From contig JAEDGC010000013.1 of the NCBI GenBank assembly GCA_016297695.1, forward strand, positions 1-40,539: a stretch of DNA of 40,539 nt, in the 5' to 3' direction. The DNA is from Bacilli bacterium (GTDB lineage Bacteria > Bacillota_I > Bacilli_A > RF39 > UBA660). This document shows, piece after piece, positions 15,725-25,016 of the stretch. Both the position numbers and the translations under genes were made by a program. The notes below the pieces were generated by a model that had not been told where the DNA came from, did no database searches, and was given only the letters and a program-made list of their open reading frames with translations. How positions within the stretch are numbered: the stretch's first letter is position 1; each line of letters begins with the position of its first letter.

Positions 15725-16651
15725 CTTCAATTCATTCATAATAAGTTCATATTGTTGTCTATCTTTTTTTACTATAACTTGTAATATTATGCCACACATT
15801 AATGAAAGAATTGCTGTAAGTAGTATAAAACATCCTACTATTAAAGATGGAAATTTAGCTACTTCTCCAGTTGCAAAATATCCCGCAAATGGTGGTATTA
15901 AAAATATTAATGAAATTATTGTTAATATGATACTTATAATTCCAAAAAATCCCATTGGTTTATACTCTTTAAATAATGTTGCTATAGTTTTTAATACTTT
16001 CATTCCATCACTATAAGTATTTAATTTAGATACAGAGCCTTCTGGTCTATCACGATATGTTACTGGAATTTCTACTAATTTATAATTCTTATCAACAGCA
16101 TGAATAGTCATTTCTGTTTCTATTTCAAATCCTTTTGATAATACTGGAAATCCTTTAACAAAATCATAACTAAATGCTCTATATCCTGTCATTATATCTT
16201 TTATGTTATTATTAAATAATTTATTAATTAATAATCTTACTATCCTATTTCCAAAGTTATGAAATGGTCTTTTATTTTCTGTAAAATATGTTGATGATAA
16301 CCTATCCCCTATTACCATATCAGCTTTACCAGATAAAACTAAATCACACATCTCTTTAGCATTTTCAGCTGGATATGTATCATCTCCATCAATCATAAGA
16401 TAACAATCAGCATCTATATCCCTAAACATAGTTCTAATAACATTACCTTTACCTTGACGATATTCATATCTAACGATTGCACCAGCTTTTTTAGCTATTT
16501 CATCTGTATGATCTTTAGAATTATTATCATACACATAAATATCTGAATCAGGTAATGCTTTTTTATAATCCTTTACTACTTTTTCTATTGTTTTTGATTC
16601 ATTATAGCATGGTATTAATATTGCTATTTTTTTACTTTCTTCTTTTTTCAT
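15710..16651 (-). CDS. GT2 glycosyltransferase, DPM1/GtrB-like, membrane anchored
   Basis: A 313-aa family 2 transferase with a GT-A domain (about 1-230): IAILIPCYNESKTIEKVV at the N-terminus, VYDNNSKDHTD near 40-50, and the metal-binding DGDD at 88-91. The region MTGYRAFSYDFVKGFP and the RPEGSVSKLNTY stretch are typical of polyprenyl-phosphate sugar synthases. Two C-terminal transmembrane helices (about 235-295) match GtrB-type enzymes that load glucose or a similar sugar onto undecaprenyl phosphate for GT-C transferases. The neighbouring large membrane proteins fit as acceptor-side partners. AGGAG lies about 8 bases before the ATG. The sugar is not determinable. Confidence 0.88.
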   Translation of the reverse strand: MKKEESKKIAILIPCYNESKTIEKVVKDYKKALPDSDIYVYDNNSKDHTDEIAKKAGAIVRYEYRQGKGNVIRTMFRDIDADCYLMIDGDDTYPAENAKEMCDLVLSGKADMVIGDRLSSTYFTENKRPFHNFGNRIVRLLINKLFNNNIKDIMTGYRAFSYDFVKGFPVLSKGFEIETEMTIHAVDKNYKLVEIPVTYRDRPEGSVSKLNTYSDGMKVLKTIATLFKEYKPMGFFGIISIILTIISLIFLIPPFAGYFATGEVAKFPSLIVGCFILLTAILSLMCGIILQVIVKKDRQQYELIMNELKNTRK

Positions 16652-16673
16652 AAACTTACTCCTATAAATTATA

Positions 16674-18377
16674 TTATACTACTTTTTTTACTTTATTGAA
16701 ACAAATATATACTAAACTACATATGTAATATACACCAATAAATTTAATAATTTGCAGTAATGGAATAATTCCACATGAATAATTATACATATATTTGAAT
16801 TTTGTCCATCCAAACCAACTGACAAACCATGAAACGCCAATAAACATTATCGTTGTTGAAACTATTAATCCTAAAGAAATTAAACATATTGATAAATTAT
16901 CATAATTCTTTTTAAATAATCCAATAATTGTTTTAATTAATAAATACATCAAACCAATTAATGATATATACATGTATCTTTTACCAATCCATTGGTATAT
17001 TTTTACTATATTCTTTGCCTGGTTAACATATCTTTCATATTCATTTCTAATAGCAGTTATTTCAGGATTCAATTCTGTATTAGGCCATATAATTTTAGAA
17101 TTAGTAACATAATCCATTACTACTATATGTTCTATAGGTCCGTTGGCTTCATAAACTCCGATTTCATTTTCACTATAATCAATTAATATTTCAAATTCTT
17201 TTGGAACATTTTCTTTAAAATACTTTAAATCTTCTTTTGTTATTCCCTTACTATTTTTTGATAAATAAAATGCATCTTCTTCCTCAAACTTCTTATTAGC
17301 AAAGGCTTTATCCAATTCTTTATCTATTTTTTTATAATATTCATTAGCTTTTTTTCCACCATCTTTATAAACTCCAGCCTTATCAAAAGCGTCTCTTAAC
17401 GTCCAGAATATTATGTCTCCTCTAATTTCACCATCAACTAAAGCCCATGAATTTTCATACATTTCATCGATTTGTTCTTTTGATTTAGCAAATGTAGGGC
17501 TTTCTTTCATTGCTTTATATATTGTATCTTTAGTAATCCATATTTCATCAATCTTTTTATTTTTGATTCTTAATAAATCATTTAATACTTCTTTGTAATA
17601 TGTACCTGATCTATCAGTCACAGTGTATTCACCATAGATAAAATAATTTAATGAACAATAAATTACATTAGTCATTACTAAAAATACTATTGGTAATAAT
17701 GTTAAAAAAATTCTTGTTTTAATTCTTATAACACTTTTTCTATTTATTATTAACCAAATTATAGATAATAATATAGCTCCACATACAAATGGAATAATCC
17801 ATATTGAATCTTCTTTTATAAACCAAAAAAATGATAAACATAAAGAAGATATAATAGACCAAATCACTAACTTTTTAATTCTTTCGTTCCTATTAGAATA
17901 CAAATTTATAATTGATGCTATTACAAATACTACAAAGGTAACTATTAGTCCACCACGATATATTTTTTGAGTGTTCTCAATATGAAACATAACAGGTGAA
18001 AATAATAATATTATATATAATAATGACAATAAATATTTATTGCTCATATATTTTTTTAAAGCAAATACAAGCATTATAATTGCAGCAATATAGCATAATA
18101 TTAAAAATATAGAATATGGTATGTTTAAGTAATAACCAATTGCTAAAAATAATGAAAAAGATGCTCCCTTAACAAGTGTTAAAGAATCAAAAGCACCAAG
18201 CCATTTAAAGTTAATCATTTTAATAGCATATTTTACTAACAAGTAATCATCTAAATCAGCTCCACCTTGAGCATACAAAGGTATTTTACAAGCTAAATAA
18301 ACTCTATAAAAAGTTAGTAATAACACTAATACAATCAATGTTATATTTATTATTTTTTTTAAACTTCTTTTTTTCAT
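16674..18377 (-). CDS. Polytopic membrane protein, GT-C-like, with large extracytoplasmic insert
   Basis: A 567-aa protein. It has an N-terminal helix, then a loop with GGADLDDYLLVKYA at about 38-51 (acidic residues D41, D43, D44 where GT-C enzymes have catalytic aspartates). About eight further helices follow to residue 250. A hydrophilic region of about 190 residues (roughly 260-450), rich in Lys/Glu, is followed by three to four C-terminal helices. No named family recognised. Partnership with the adjacent GtrB-like GT2 (22-base gap) suggests a lipid-linked-sugar-dependent glycosyltransferase, by inference. GTGAGGT precedes the ATG. Confidence 0.75.
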   Translation of the reverse strand: MKKRSLKKIINITLIVLVLLLTFYRVYLACKIPLYAQGGADLDDYLLVKYAIKMINFKWLGAFDSLTLVKGASFSLFLAIGYYLNIPYSIFLILCYIAAIIMLVFALKKYMSNKYLLSLLYIILLFSPVMFHIENTQKIYRGGLIVTFVVFVIASIINLYSNRNERIKKLVIWSIISSLCLSFFWFIKEDSIWIIPFVCGAILLSIIWLIINRKSVIRIKTRIFLTLLPIVFLVMTNVIYCSLNYFIYGEYTVTDRSGTYYKEVLNDLLRIKNKKIDEIWITKDTIYKAMKESPTFAKSKEQIDEMYENSWALVDGEIRGDIIFWTLRDAFDKAGVYKDGGKKANEYYKKIDKELDKAFANKKFEEEDAFYLSKNSKGITKEDLKYFKENVPKEFEILIDYSENEIGVYEANGPIEHIVVMDYVTNSKIIWPNTELNPEITAIRNEYERYVNQAKNIVKIYQWIGKRYMYISLIGLMYLLIKTIIGLFKKNYDNLSICLISLGLIVSTTIMFIGVSWFVSWFGWTKFKYMYNYSCGIIPLLQIIKFIGVYYICSLVYICFNKVKKVV

Positions 18378-18387
18378 TTAAACCTCA

Positions 18388-19902
18388 CTAAATAAACTTC
18401 ATATATAATGCAATTAATGCTGAAATATTTTCAAATATTAAGAATATTAAAAAACATTTATTTGAAAAATCTACATTATTTTTTATATCAATCAAATTCG
18501 ACATAATAATTCCTAACAAAATTATTACAGGTATATAATATCTTCCTTGTACACCATCAACATATTCTAACATATAACTTGACCATTGAATATAAATAGA
18601 AGTAAATATCAATAATATTGTTGATATAACACAAAATAACATCAAATATTTATCACGATTATCAACTTTTTTTAGTTTCTTTTCGTTAGTGAAAATTAAC
18701 AATATTAATATAATAATACTTAAATAAATATAAGGTGGAAAAACATTAACATCTAAATATGATAGATATCTTCCCATCATATTAAACAAATGAAAGTCTC
18801 CATAATAATCAAAAGTTCTAAAAATTATCATTGAATACTTTAAAGGATTATTAATAATAAAATCGATTTGTTTTGAAGAATTACTTCCGTGTAAATTTGC
18901 GTCTAAGAAAATTGAAGCTTTACTTGTCCAAAATAAATTTAAAAATACTACTATAACTGCCAGTGTTAAAACTATAATATTTTTCTTCTTTAAACTACCA
19001 AACCTTTCTTTAGGAATTAAAAATAATAATAAACATAAAGGTAAATAAACTATTTTACACATAGCTAATACAATTGGTAAAACCGTCATTGTAATATAAT
19101 TAATCTTACTCATTTTACTTTTTTTCTCATATTTCATATATATTACAAAAGAAACTAGTGCACTTGCAGAAGAAATTGTTAAGGCATCCGGAGATAAAGA
19201 AACTGCTTCTTGTATTGTAATTGGTAAAAAACTTATAAATAATAATAATTCCTTTTTAATTGGCATATATTTAATCGAAAAATACATAACTGTTAAAAAA
19301 ACAATAAAATTCATTAATCGCCCTAAATAAGCTTGTACAAGTAATGAAGTATTAAATAACTTCCCTATTAAAACTCCTATTACTTGTGGGCCATAACTAA
19401 TTGGAGAATACAAAGCAGTATTTGAAAATCCAACAAACGTTTTATCTTTATTTGGCGTAACCTCAAAATTGTCTTTAACATCCTCATACTTTAAAGTTTC
19501 AATAACATTTATATTTGATGGCATTTCATTTCCACCATTTTTAGTCTTTTTATCTTGTTTTGATAATATATTACCATTAGAAATCTCATATGTTCTCAAA
19601 AAATGATTATATTCATCTGGAATTCTACTCATAGGGATAGCAGTCATATAAAGAATACCAATTATAATATATATAATTAAAAATTTATTTTCTATTTTCA
19701 ATTTCTTTTTTTCAAAAAAATATAATAATATAATAAATAATATTTCTAAAAAAATTGATAATCCTAAACATACTAATCTATTTAAAAAATTAATGTTTCC
19801 AAAACTAAAACAATAAAATATATTAACAATCATTAAAATCAAAGATATTAATATATATACCTTGTTACTTAATATAAATTCTTTTATTTTTTTTAATTTC
19901 AT
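18388..19902 (-). CDS. DUF2142-family polytopic membrane protein
   Basis: A 504-aa protein with about twelve hydrophobic segments. Family landmarks are PDEYNHFLRTYEIS at 95-108, then a short exposed loop, SPISYGPQVIGVLIGK near 166-181, and GRYYIP near the last helices. DUF2142 proteins occur in surface polysaccharide and teichoic acid loci and are thought to be GT-C-like transferases or polymerases; a Wzy-like role is conceivable here because no other Wzy is obvious. SD is weak (GAG about 9 bases before ATG). A TGTTATAAT extended -10 promoter sits in the 76-base gap upstream. Confidence 0.8.
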   Translation of the reverse strand: MKLKKIKEFILSNKVYILISLILMIVNIFYCFSFGNINFLNRLVCLGLSIFLEILFIILLYFFEKKKLKIENKFLIIYIIIGILYMTAIPMSRIPDEYNHFLRTYEISNGNILSKQDKKTKNGGNEMPSNINVIETLKYEDVKDNFEVTPNKDKTFVGFSNTALYSPISYGPQVIGVLIGKLFNTSLLVQAYLGRLMNFIVFLTVMYFSIKYMPIKKELLLFISFLPITIQEAVSLSPDALTISSASALVSFVIYMKYEKKSKMSKINYITMTVLPIVLAMCKIVYLPLCLLLFLIPKERFGSLKKKNIIVLTLAVIVVFLNLFWTSKASIFLDANLHGSNSSKQIDFIINNPLKYSMIIFRTFDYYGDFHLFNMMGRYLSYLDVNVFPPYIYLSIIILILLIFTNEKKLKKVDNRDKYLMLFCVISTILLIFTSIYIQWSSYMLEYVDGVQGRYYIPVIILLGIIMSNLIDIKNNVDFSNKCFLIFLIFENISALIALYMKFI

Positions 19903-19937
19903 TTAATACACTCAGCTTTCTTATATTTTCTAAAAAA

Positions 19938-19966
19938 ATTATAACACAAAAAAATAATCTATTAAA
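19938..19966 (-). promoter_or_regulatory. Promoter ahead of the DUF2142 gene
   Basis: On the minus strand TTTAAT (19961-19966), a 17-base spacer ending in TGT, and perfect TATAAT (19938-19943) make an extended -10 promoter. It would start a transcript covering 19902 to 15710. The leader would be about 29 bases. Confidence 0.5.
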
Positions 19967-19978
19967 TATTTTAATAAA

Positions 19979-21082
19979 TTATTTTTTTAATTGATACTCA
20001 TTTAAAACATCTATAACGTATTCTATTTCTTCATTTGACATTCCGTAATATAATGGTAAACTTAATACGGTATTTCCTAATTCTTCTGCATTAGGTAAAC
20101 TTAAATCACTATATTCACTATATGCAATTTGTTTATGTATTGGAATTGGATAATGTATTACTGTACTTATACCTTTTTGTTTTAAATATTCTTGTAATAA
20201 TTCTCTTTGTTGGGTTCTAATTACAAACAAATGCCATACATGTTCATTGTATTCTGCCACTTTAGGAAGTAAAATTAATTCATTTTTTATACCTTCTAAA
20301 TATTTTCTTGCTATTTTTCTTCTATATTCATTTGTTTTATCCAATTTTTGTAATTTAATATTTAAAAAAGCAGATTGTAATTCATCTAATCTAGAATTTG
20401 TCCCTTTAATATTATGATGATATTTTATAGTTGAACCGTAATTAGCATATTCTCTAACTTTTTTCGCTAAATCTTCATCATTTGTTACAACAGCACCAGC
20501 ATCGCCTAAAGCACCTAGGTTTTTACCAGGATAGAAACTAAAAGCTGCAGCATCAGCTAAGGAACCTACTCTTTTACCTTTATATGTAGCACCATGAGCT
20601 TGTGCTGCATCTTCAATAACTTTCAAATTATATTTTTTAGCAATATCATTAATTTCATCCATATTACATGTTTGTCCATATAATTGAACTGTAATAATAG
20701 CTTTAGTTTTATCTGTTATTTTTTCTTCTATTTTAGATGGATCTATTAAATAATAATTCATTTCTGGTTCTACAAGAACTGGTATAGCACCTGCTTTAGA
20801 AATAGCTAAAGCACTAGCTATAAACGTATGTGAACAAACTATTACTTCATCACCTTTACCAATGCAGTACCCTCTAAGTATTAATTCAATTGCTTCTAGC
20901 CCATTTCCGCAACCAATACAATATTTACTATTACAATAATTTGCAAAGTTTTTTTCAAAACTTTCTACATTGATTCCATTAATAAACCAACCTGCATTAT
21001 ATACTCTTTCAAATGCTTCATACATTTCTTCTTTGATTTCTTCGTGTAATGTATTAAATTCTGCAAAAGGAATATTTTTCAT
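19979..21082 (-). CDS. fdtB: DegT/DnrJ/EryC1/StrS sugar aminotransferase (FdtB/QdtB-like)
   Basis: PLP-dependent transferase of nucleotide-linked keto-sugars. In the locus it would aminate the 3-keto sugar made by the FdtA-type isomerase, giving a dTDP-3-amino-3,6-dideoxyhexose. Landmarks are GNGLEAIELILR near 59-70, EDAAQAHGA at 157-165 (D158, Q161, H163 contact PLP), and SFYPGKNLGALGDAG with the Schiff-base lysine K187, then NSRLDELQSAFL. The 367-aa length is normal, and the GWFING start region resembles FdtB. It is separated from the isomerase by two transferase genes but in the same operon. The specific symbol depends on pathway context; the family is certain. Confidence 0.85.
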   Translation of the reverse strand: MKNIPFAEFNTLHEEIKEEMYEAFERVYNAGWFINGINVESFEKNFANYCNSKYCIGCGNGLEAIELILRGYCIGKGDEVIVCSHTFIASALAISKAGAIPVLVEPEMNYYLIDPSKIEEKITDKTKAIITVQLYGQTCNMDEINDIAKKYNLKVIEDAAQAHGATYKGKRVGSLADAAAFSFYPGKNLGALGDAGAVVTNDEDLAKKVREYANYGSTIKYHHNIKGTNSRLDELQSAFLNIKLQKLDKTNEYRRKIARKYLEGIKNELILLPKVAEYNEHVWHLFVIRTQQRELLQEYLKQKGISTVIHYPIPIHKQIAYSEYSDLSLPNAEELGNTVLSLPLYYGMSNEEIEYVIDVLNEYQLKK

Positions 21083-21095
21083 ATAATCAGTCCTA

Positions 21096-22202
21096 TCATT
21101 TTAAAATGTTTTTTAAAAATTTTCTTAATTTAAACGGAATAATTTTTCTAATGATTTTTCTAAAGAAACTTGGATTATCAACTATTGGTGCATCAAACAA
21201 TAAATCATAAAAATGATTGTTAGTTAAAGAAAATGGATTAACCTCTATTTTTTGAAAATATTTAGTATCCCTATATTTTATTCTAACATTTTTATCAATC
21301 AATTCTCCATTAAAATAATTATTATATGACCATTTATATCTACCATATTGTTCCTGACCATTAGAGTTCATTTCAGAGATATATTCATCACGCAATTTAT
21401 AAATACAATTTTGTTTATCTTTAATATAATAATTAAATACGGTTTCATTAGCACCACTATCAAAACCAGAATAATGAAAAAATACTAATTCATATTTATC
21501 ATTTACAAGAATTTTATCATTTTTCATAGATAATTTACGCGTCGAAAGATTCCATGGTGCCATATTATAACCTGGATTTTTTAATATATATACATCAAAA
21601 TATGCTGGAGCTAAATCACACCATCTCTGATCTGTAAAAATTCCCATAGGAATATCATCATAGCAATACAAATTTAGTCTATCATTCCACCAATTTGCAA
21701 ATTTCATTCCTTCTTTTCCAGCTTTAACTGCTACAAAACCTAAATTATATACTCCATGTTGAAGAGCACACAATTCATTATTTTGTATATCAATTTCATT
21801 TGCTTCAGGTATTGTCAAATGTGGTGTCAAAATTATTTCATGTTCGTCTAATAATTTATCCAATTCTTTTAAAGATTTGTAAACTTTAATATCTGGATCA
21901 ATATAAACGACTTTATCATCAACATTTTCTAAAAGATATACTAAAGCTTTTCCTTTTACTGAAGTTGATGCTTCTACAATAGAATGTTTGAAAATAAATT
22001 TATCAAAGTCATCAAATCCTAAGTCTTTTGCTAAAACAATTTTATCAATTATTCCTTCTTCTACTTCCGGAAAATCTACAGGAATTTCTCTTTCTAATAA
22101 TATTATATAAAATTTAACATCTTTATTATGTTGTTTTAATGATTTTCCTAAAGTCAAAGCTTTAGGAAAATAGTTCATACAAATTGAAGTAAATACTACC
22201 AT
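21096..22202 (-). CDS. GT-A type glycosyltransferase
   Basis: A 368-aa cytoplasmic transferase. VFTSICMNYFPKALTLGKSL opens a Rossmann-like fold. YIDPDIKVYKSL near 95-106 supplies an aspartate-x-aspartate metal site (DPD). QHGVYNLGFVAVK near 148-160 and FTDQRWCDLAPAYF near 190-203 are further conserved-looking segments reminiscent of GT8/GT-A nucleotide-diphosphosugar transferases found in Firmicute capsule loci. The basic C-terminus (FRKIIRKIIPFKLRKFLKNILK region, about 345-368) may bind membrane. AGGAGG lies about 6-7 bases before ATG. Donor and acceptor are unknown. Confidence 0.75.
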   Translation of the reverse strand: MVVFTSICMNYFPKALTLGKSLKQHNKDVKFYIILLEREIPVDFPEVEEGIIDKIVLAKDLGFDDFDKFIFKHSIVEASTSVKGKALVYLLENVDDKVVYIDPDIKVYKSLKELDKLLDEHEIILTPHLTIPEANEIDIQNNELCALQHGVYNLGFVAVKAGKEGMKFANWWNDRLNLYCYDDIPMGIFTDQRWCDLAPAYFDVYILKNPGYNMAPWNLSTRKLSMKNDKILVNDKYELVFFHYSGFDSGANETVFNYYIKDKQNCIYKLRDEYISEMNSNGQEQYGRYKWSYNNYFNGELIDKNVRIKYRDTKYFQKIEVNPFSLTNNHFYDLLFDAPIVDNPSFFRKIIRKIIPFKLRKFLKNILK

Positions 22203-22217
22203 TTTTTTCCTCCTATT

Positions 22218-24554
22218 TTATAATATATATTTTATTTGATATTTTTCAAGATATTTTTCTATTAAATAATTATTCTTTAATATCTTATCTGTATTATAAT
22301 ATTTTCTTATACTTTCTACCATATCTTCGATAGTAATATTTTTATAATTTTTTAAATTTTTGATTTTTTCTTTGTATTCTTTTTCATTAAAAATAACGTT
22401 ATATATTTTATTAATATCTTTTGGATTTTGAGTATATTTTATAACCCATCCTATATTATTTTTCTTGATTCTATTTCCAATAGCACCAATATCGAAAGAA
22501 ACACATGGGATTTGAGAATAAATTACTTCACTTAGAGCATAACTAAAAGACTCTAAACAATTATTCAAAAATAATACTAAATCTATTTTATCTTCATTTA
22601 GTTTCTTAGGCAACACACTTTTTTTATATGGACCATGATAAGTATATTTATCAAAATCAGATTTAAACTTTTCATTATTAGTCATACCGTATAAATGATA
22701 ATAAATATTATCATGCGGATTATTCGAAATTAAATTATATACTAATTCTCCTCCTTTATGACCATCAATATTTCCTACAAAAGCTATATTAATGTGTTTT
22801 TTGTCAATCTTATGATTAGAATACTCAAATTTTTCAAATGTGTTCAAACTCAAACCATGAGGAATAACAACAGAATTATTTATTTTATATATTTTTTCTA
22901 CATTTTTTAAAACTGATTCATCAGGTACTATAACCATATTTGAATTCATTAATAAATTTTTTATTGCTGTATTACGTGTTTGCAATTCTAATTCATTAAT
23001 TTGGTTATTCATACATCTCATACATTTTTCAGAAGATTGTTTCAAACATATTTTGTCTTCATTATCTATCATAAAATATTTTGGACATATAGAAGTATAA
23101 TCATGTAAAGTTATTAATGTTTTTATATCTTTTGCTATTAGATTTAAATCACATGGAAAATTTATTATGTGATGTATATGAATCATATCTATTTGTAAAA
23201 AATAAATCAATTCTTTAATTTTAGAATAAAAATTAAAATCGTATTTTTCAAAATTATAAACATTTACATTTATACCTAAATCATAAATTTTTTGACAATC
23301 TTTATCAAAAACAATCAATACATAACGATTTTCAATAACTGATACAACATAACAATGAACATCATTTTTTATATTATTAATAATATCTATAACATTTAAT
23401 GTTGTTCCTCCAATAAAAGTAGAATTAACATCATTAACATTTACCCAAGAATGAACAAAAAATAAGACAGATGTTTTATAATCATTAGGAATAGTCTTCA
23501 GTTTTATTTCTTTAATTATATCTCTTAATGTCCGTAAAGGCTTAGTAATTTTCCAACTTTTGCTATTTATTGTTAAATTGTATAAATAATTTAAAGAATC
23601 ATTATCTCGATTTAATTGTAAATTCTTTTTTTCTAATTCTTTACATTTATTTTTAACTTCATTGTATTCTTCGGTAATATCTTTAATTTCATTTTTATAC
23701 TCATTTATTTGTTTTAACATATTATCAAATTCATTATTGATTTCTTGTGACATATTTAAATGTTCTTCTTTCAATAATTTATTAAGATTAATAAAATTAT
23801 CAGATATTTTTATTTCAAATATATTTTGAAGGATAAAATAGTCATTATTTTTTTCAATTATTTTATCTAAATGAGGATATTTCCCGTAGAATTCTGGCTT
23901 TATTACTGTTTGATCAAGGTATTTTAAATCAAAATTTGTATTATATTTTTCGTTAATAGAATGAATAAATTGTGCGAATGAATATTTAGTAAAAAATCTT
24001 AAATGAGTATTATCTAATAATCCCATATCTGAATAATTAAAATTTTCATTTAATAAGCCGTTTAAAATATCATAATGTGCTATATTAGGTAAACTAATAA
24101 GAATTTTTCCATCTTTATTTAATAATTTTGAAAACTCTAATAATACTTCATCTGGATAAATTAGATGTTCCAAAACATCGGCAAATATTATGTAATCGAA
24201 TTTCAACTTTTTATTGAAAAATTCCATATATTCTTTTGAATCATTATCTACTATATTCACCTTATATACAGCTTCATAACATTGTGTTTCTTTAGCAATT
24301 TCGATTGCTTTTTTATCTAATTCTATACCATGAACTTTACAATTTAAATCTTTTTTTAATATTTTACCAATTAAGCCTTGAGAACATCCAACATCTAATA
24401 CTAAAGATTCTTTTTTTACATTTTTACAAATTAAAGCATGTGATTCATTGACCGTATTTATATCAATATCAACATTACAATCATAGTATTTATTTTCATT
24501 TTTATAATTAATTAATTTATTATCAGTATCATTACCTACTATACCTATCGCCAT
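22218..24554 (-). CDS. Bifunctional SAM methyltransferase :: GT4 glycosyltransferase
   Basis: A 778-aa fusion. N-terminal class I methyltransferase: motif I VLDVGCSQG at about 52-60, acidic HGIELDKKAI near 75-84, and FADVLEHLIYPDE near 124-136. A charged coiled coil follows (about 265-325), then NSKSWKITKPLR, a phrase common between domains in multi-domain surface-sugar transferases. The C-terminal GT-B fold (about 355-775) has HIHHIINFP, LITLHDYTSICPKYF, VIPHGLS, FVGNIDGHKGGEL and an acidic SFSYALSEVI site, as in GT4. I place the start at 24554: GGAGG precedes it by 8 bases and overlaps an in-frame ATG at 24569 that has no SD of its own. It may transfer and methylate sugar chains, perhaps as a terminal modification. 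Confidence 0.82.
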   Translation of the reverse strand: MAIGIVGNDTDNKLINYKNENKYYDCNVDIDINTVNESHALICKNVKKESLVLDVGCSQGLIGKILKKDLNCKVHGIELDKKAIEIAKETQCYEAVYKVNIVDNDSKEYMEFFNKKLKFDYIIFADVLEHLIYPDEVLLEFSKLLNKDGKILISLPNIAHYDILNGLLNENFNYSDMGLLDNTHLRFFTKYSFAQFIHSINEKYNTNFDLKYLDQTVIKPEFYGKYPHLDKIIEKNNDYFILQNIFEIKISDNFINLNKLLKEEHLNMSQEINNEFDNMLKQINEYKNEIKDITEEYNEVKNKCKELEKKNLQLNRDNDSLNYLYNLTINSKSWKITKPLRTLRDIIKEIKLKTIPNDYKTSVLFFVHSWVNVNDVNSTFIGGTTLNVIDIINNIKNDVHCYVVSVIENRYVLIVFDKDCQKIYDLGINVNVYNFEKYDFNFYSKIKELIYFLQIDMIHIHHIINFPCDLNLIAKDIKTLITLHDYTSICPKYFMIDNEDKICLKQSSEKCMRCMNNQINELELQTRNTAIKNLLMNSNMVIVPDESVLKNVEKIYKINNSVVIPHGLSLNTFEKFEYSNHKIDKKHINIAFVGNIDGHKGGELVYNLISNNPHDNIYYHLYGMTNNEKFKSDFDKYTYHGPYKKSVLPKKLNEDKIDLVLFLNNCLESFSYALSEVIYSQIPCVSFDIGAIGNRIKKNNIGWVIKYTQNPKDINKIYNVIFNEKEYKEKIKNLKNYKNITIEDMVESIRKYYNTDKILKNNYLIEKYLEKYQIKYIL

Positions 24555-24585
24555 TCCAAAATCCTCCATTTATATTTTTGTTTAT

Positions 24586-25014
24586 TTATTTTCGTCCATA
24601 TTTTTTTTCATTAAACTCTAAGAAAGTATCAAAATCTCTTATATAATCATCCTCATCATATTTTTCAGATGCAAGAACTAAAAGAACCGTTCCTTCTTTA
24701 AAATTATACATTTCTCTCCAATTATCAGGGCCAACATATAACCCCTCCGAAGAATCATTTAACGTATATACTTTTTCTCCAAAATGATTTATTAATTTAA
24801 CATCAACTGAACCATTCAAACAAATTAATACTTGATGTAATTTTTTATGAGAATGTTGTCCTCTAATTTGTTCAGAATTAACATCATAAATATAGTATAA
24901 TCTTTTAACATCAAAAGGTATCTCATTCAGAAATTCTATTGGAGTTAGAGCACCGAATTCTTTATTAGAATTTGATGTAATTTTCCTGAATTTTAATAAA
25001 CCACAATTATACAT
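24586..25014 (-). CDS. fdtA: dTDP-6-deoxy-3,4-keto-hexulose isomerase (FdtA-like cupin)
   Basis: A 142-aa WxcM-like cupin that isomerises dTDP-4-keto-6-deoxyglucose to the 3-keto sugar. Landmarks are RLYYIYDV near 38-45, RGQHSHKK at 51-58 with the two active-site histidines H54 and H56, HQVLICLNGSVDV near 60-72, and GLYVGPDNWREM near 91-102, then LVLASEKYDEDDYIRDFD. These match FdtA from Aneurinibacillus as I recall it. FdtA versus QdtA (galacto versus gluco product) is not decidable here. A short 2-base gap from the acyltransferase gene upstream, and a matching aminotransferase downstream, support the pathway. SD is AAAGGAAG, about 9-10 bases before ATG. Confidence 0.9.
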   Translation of the reverse strand: MYNCGLLKFRKITSNSNKEFGALTPIEFLNEIPFDVKRLYYIYDVNSEQIRGQHSHKKLHQVLICLNGSVDVKLINHFGEKVYTLNDSSEGLYVGPDNWREMYNFKEGTVLLVLASEKYDEDDYIRDFDTFLEFNEKKYGRK

Positions 25015-25016
25015 AA

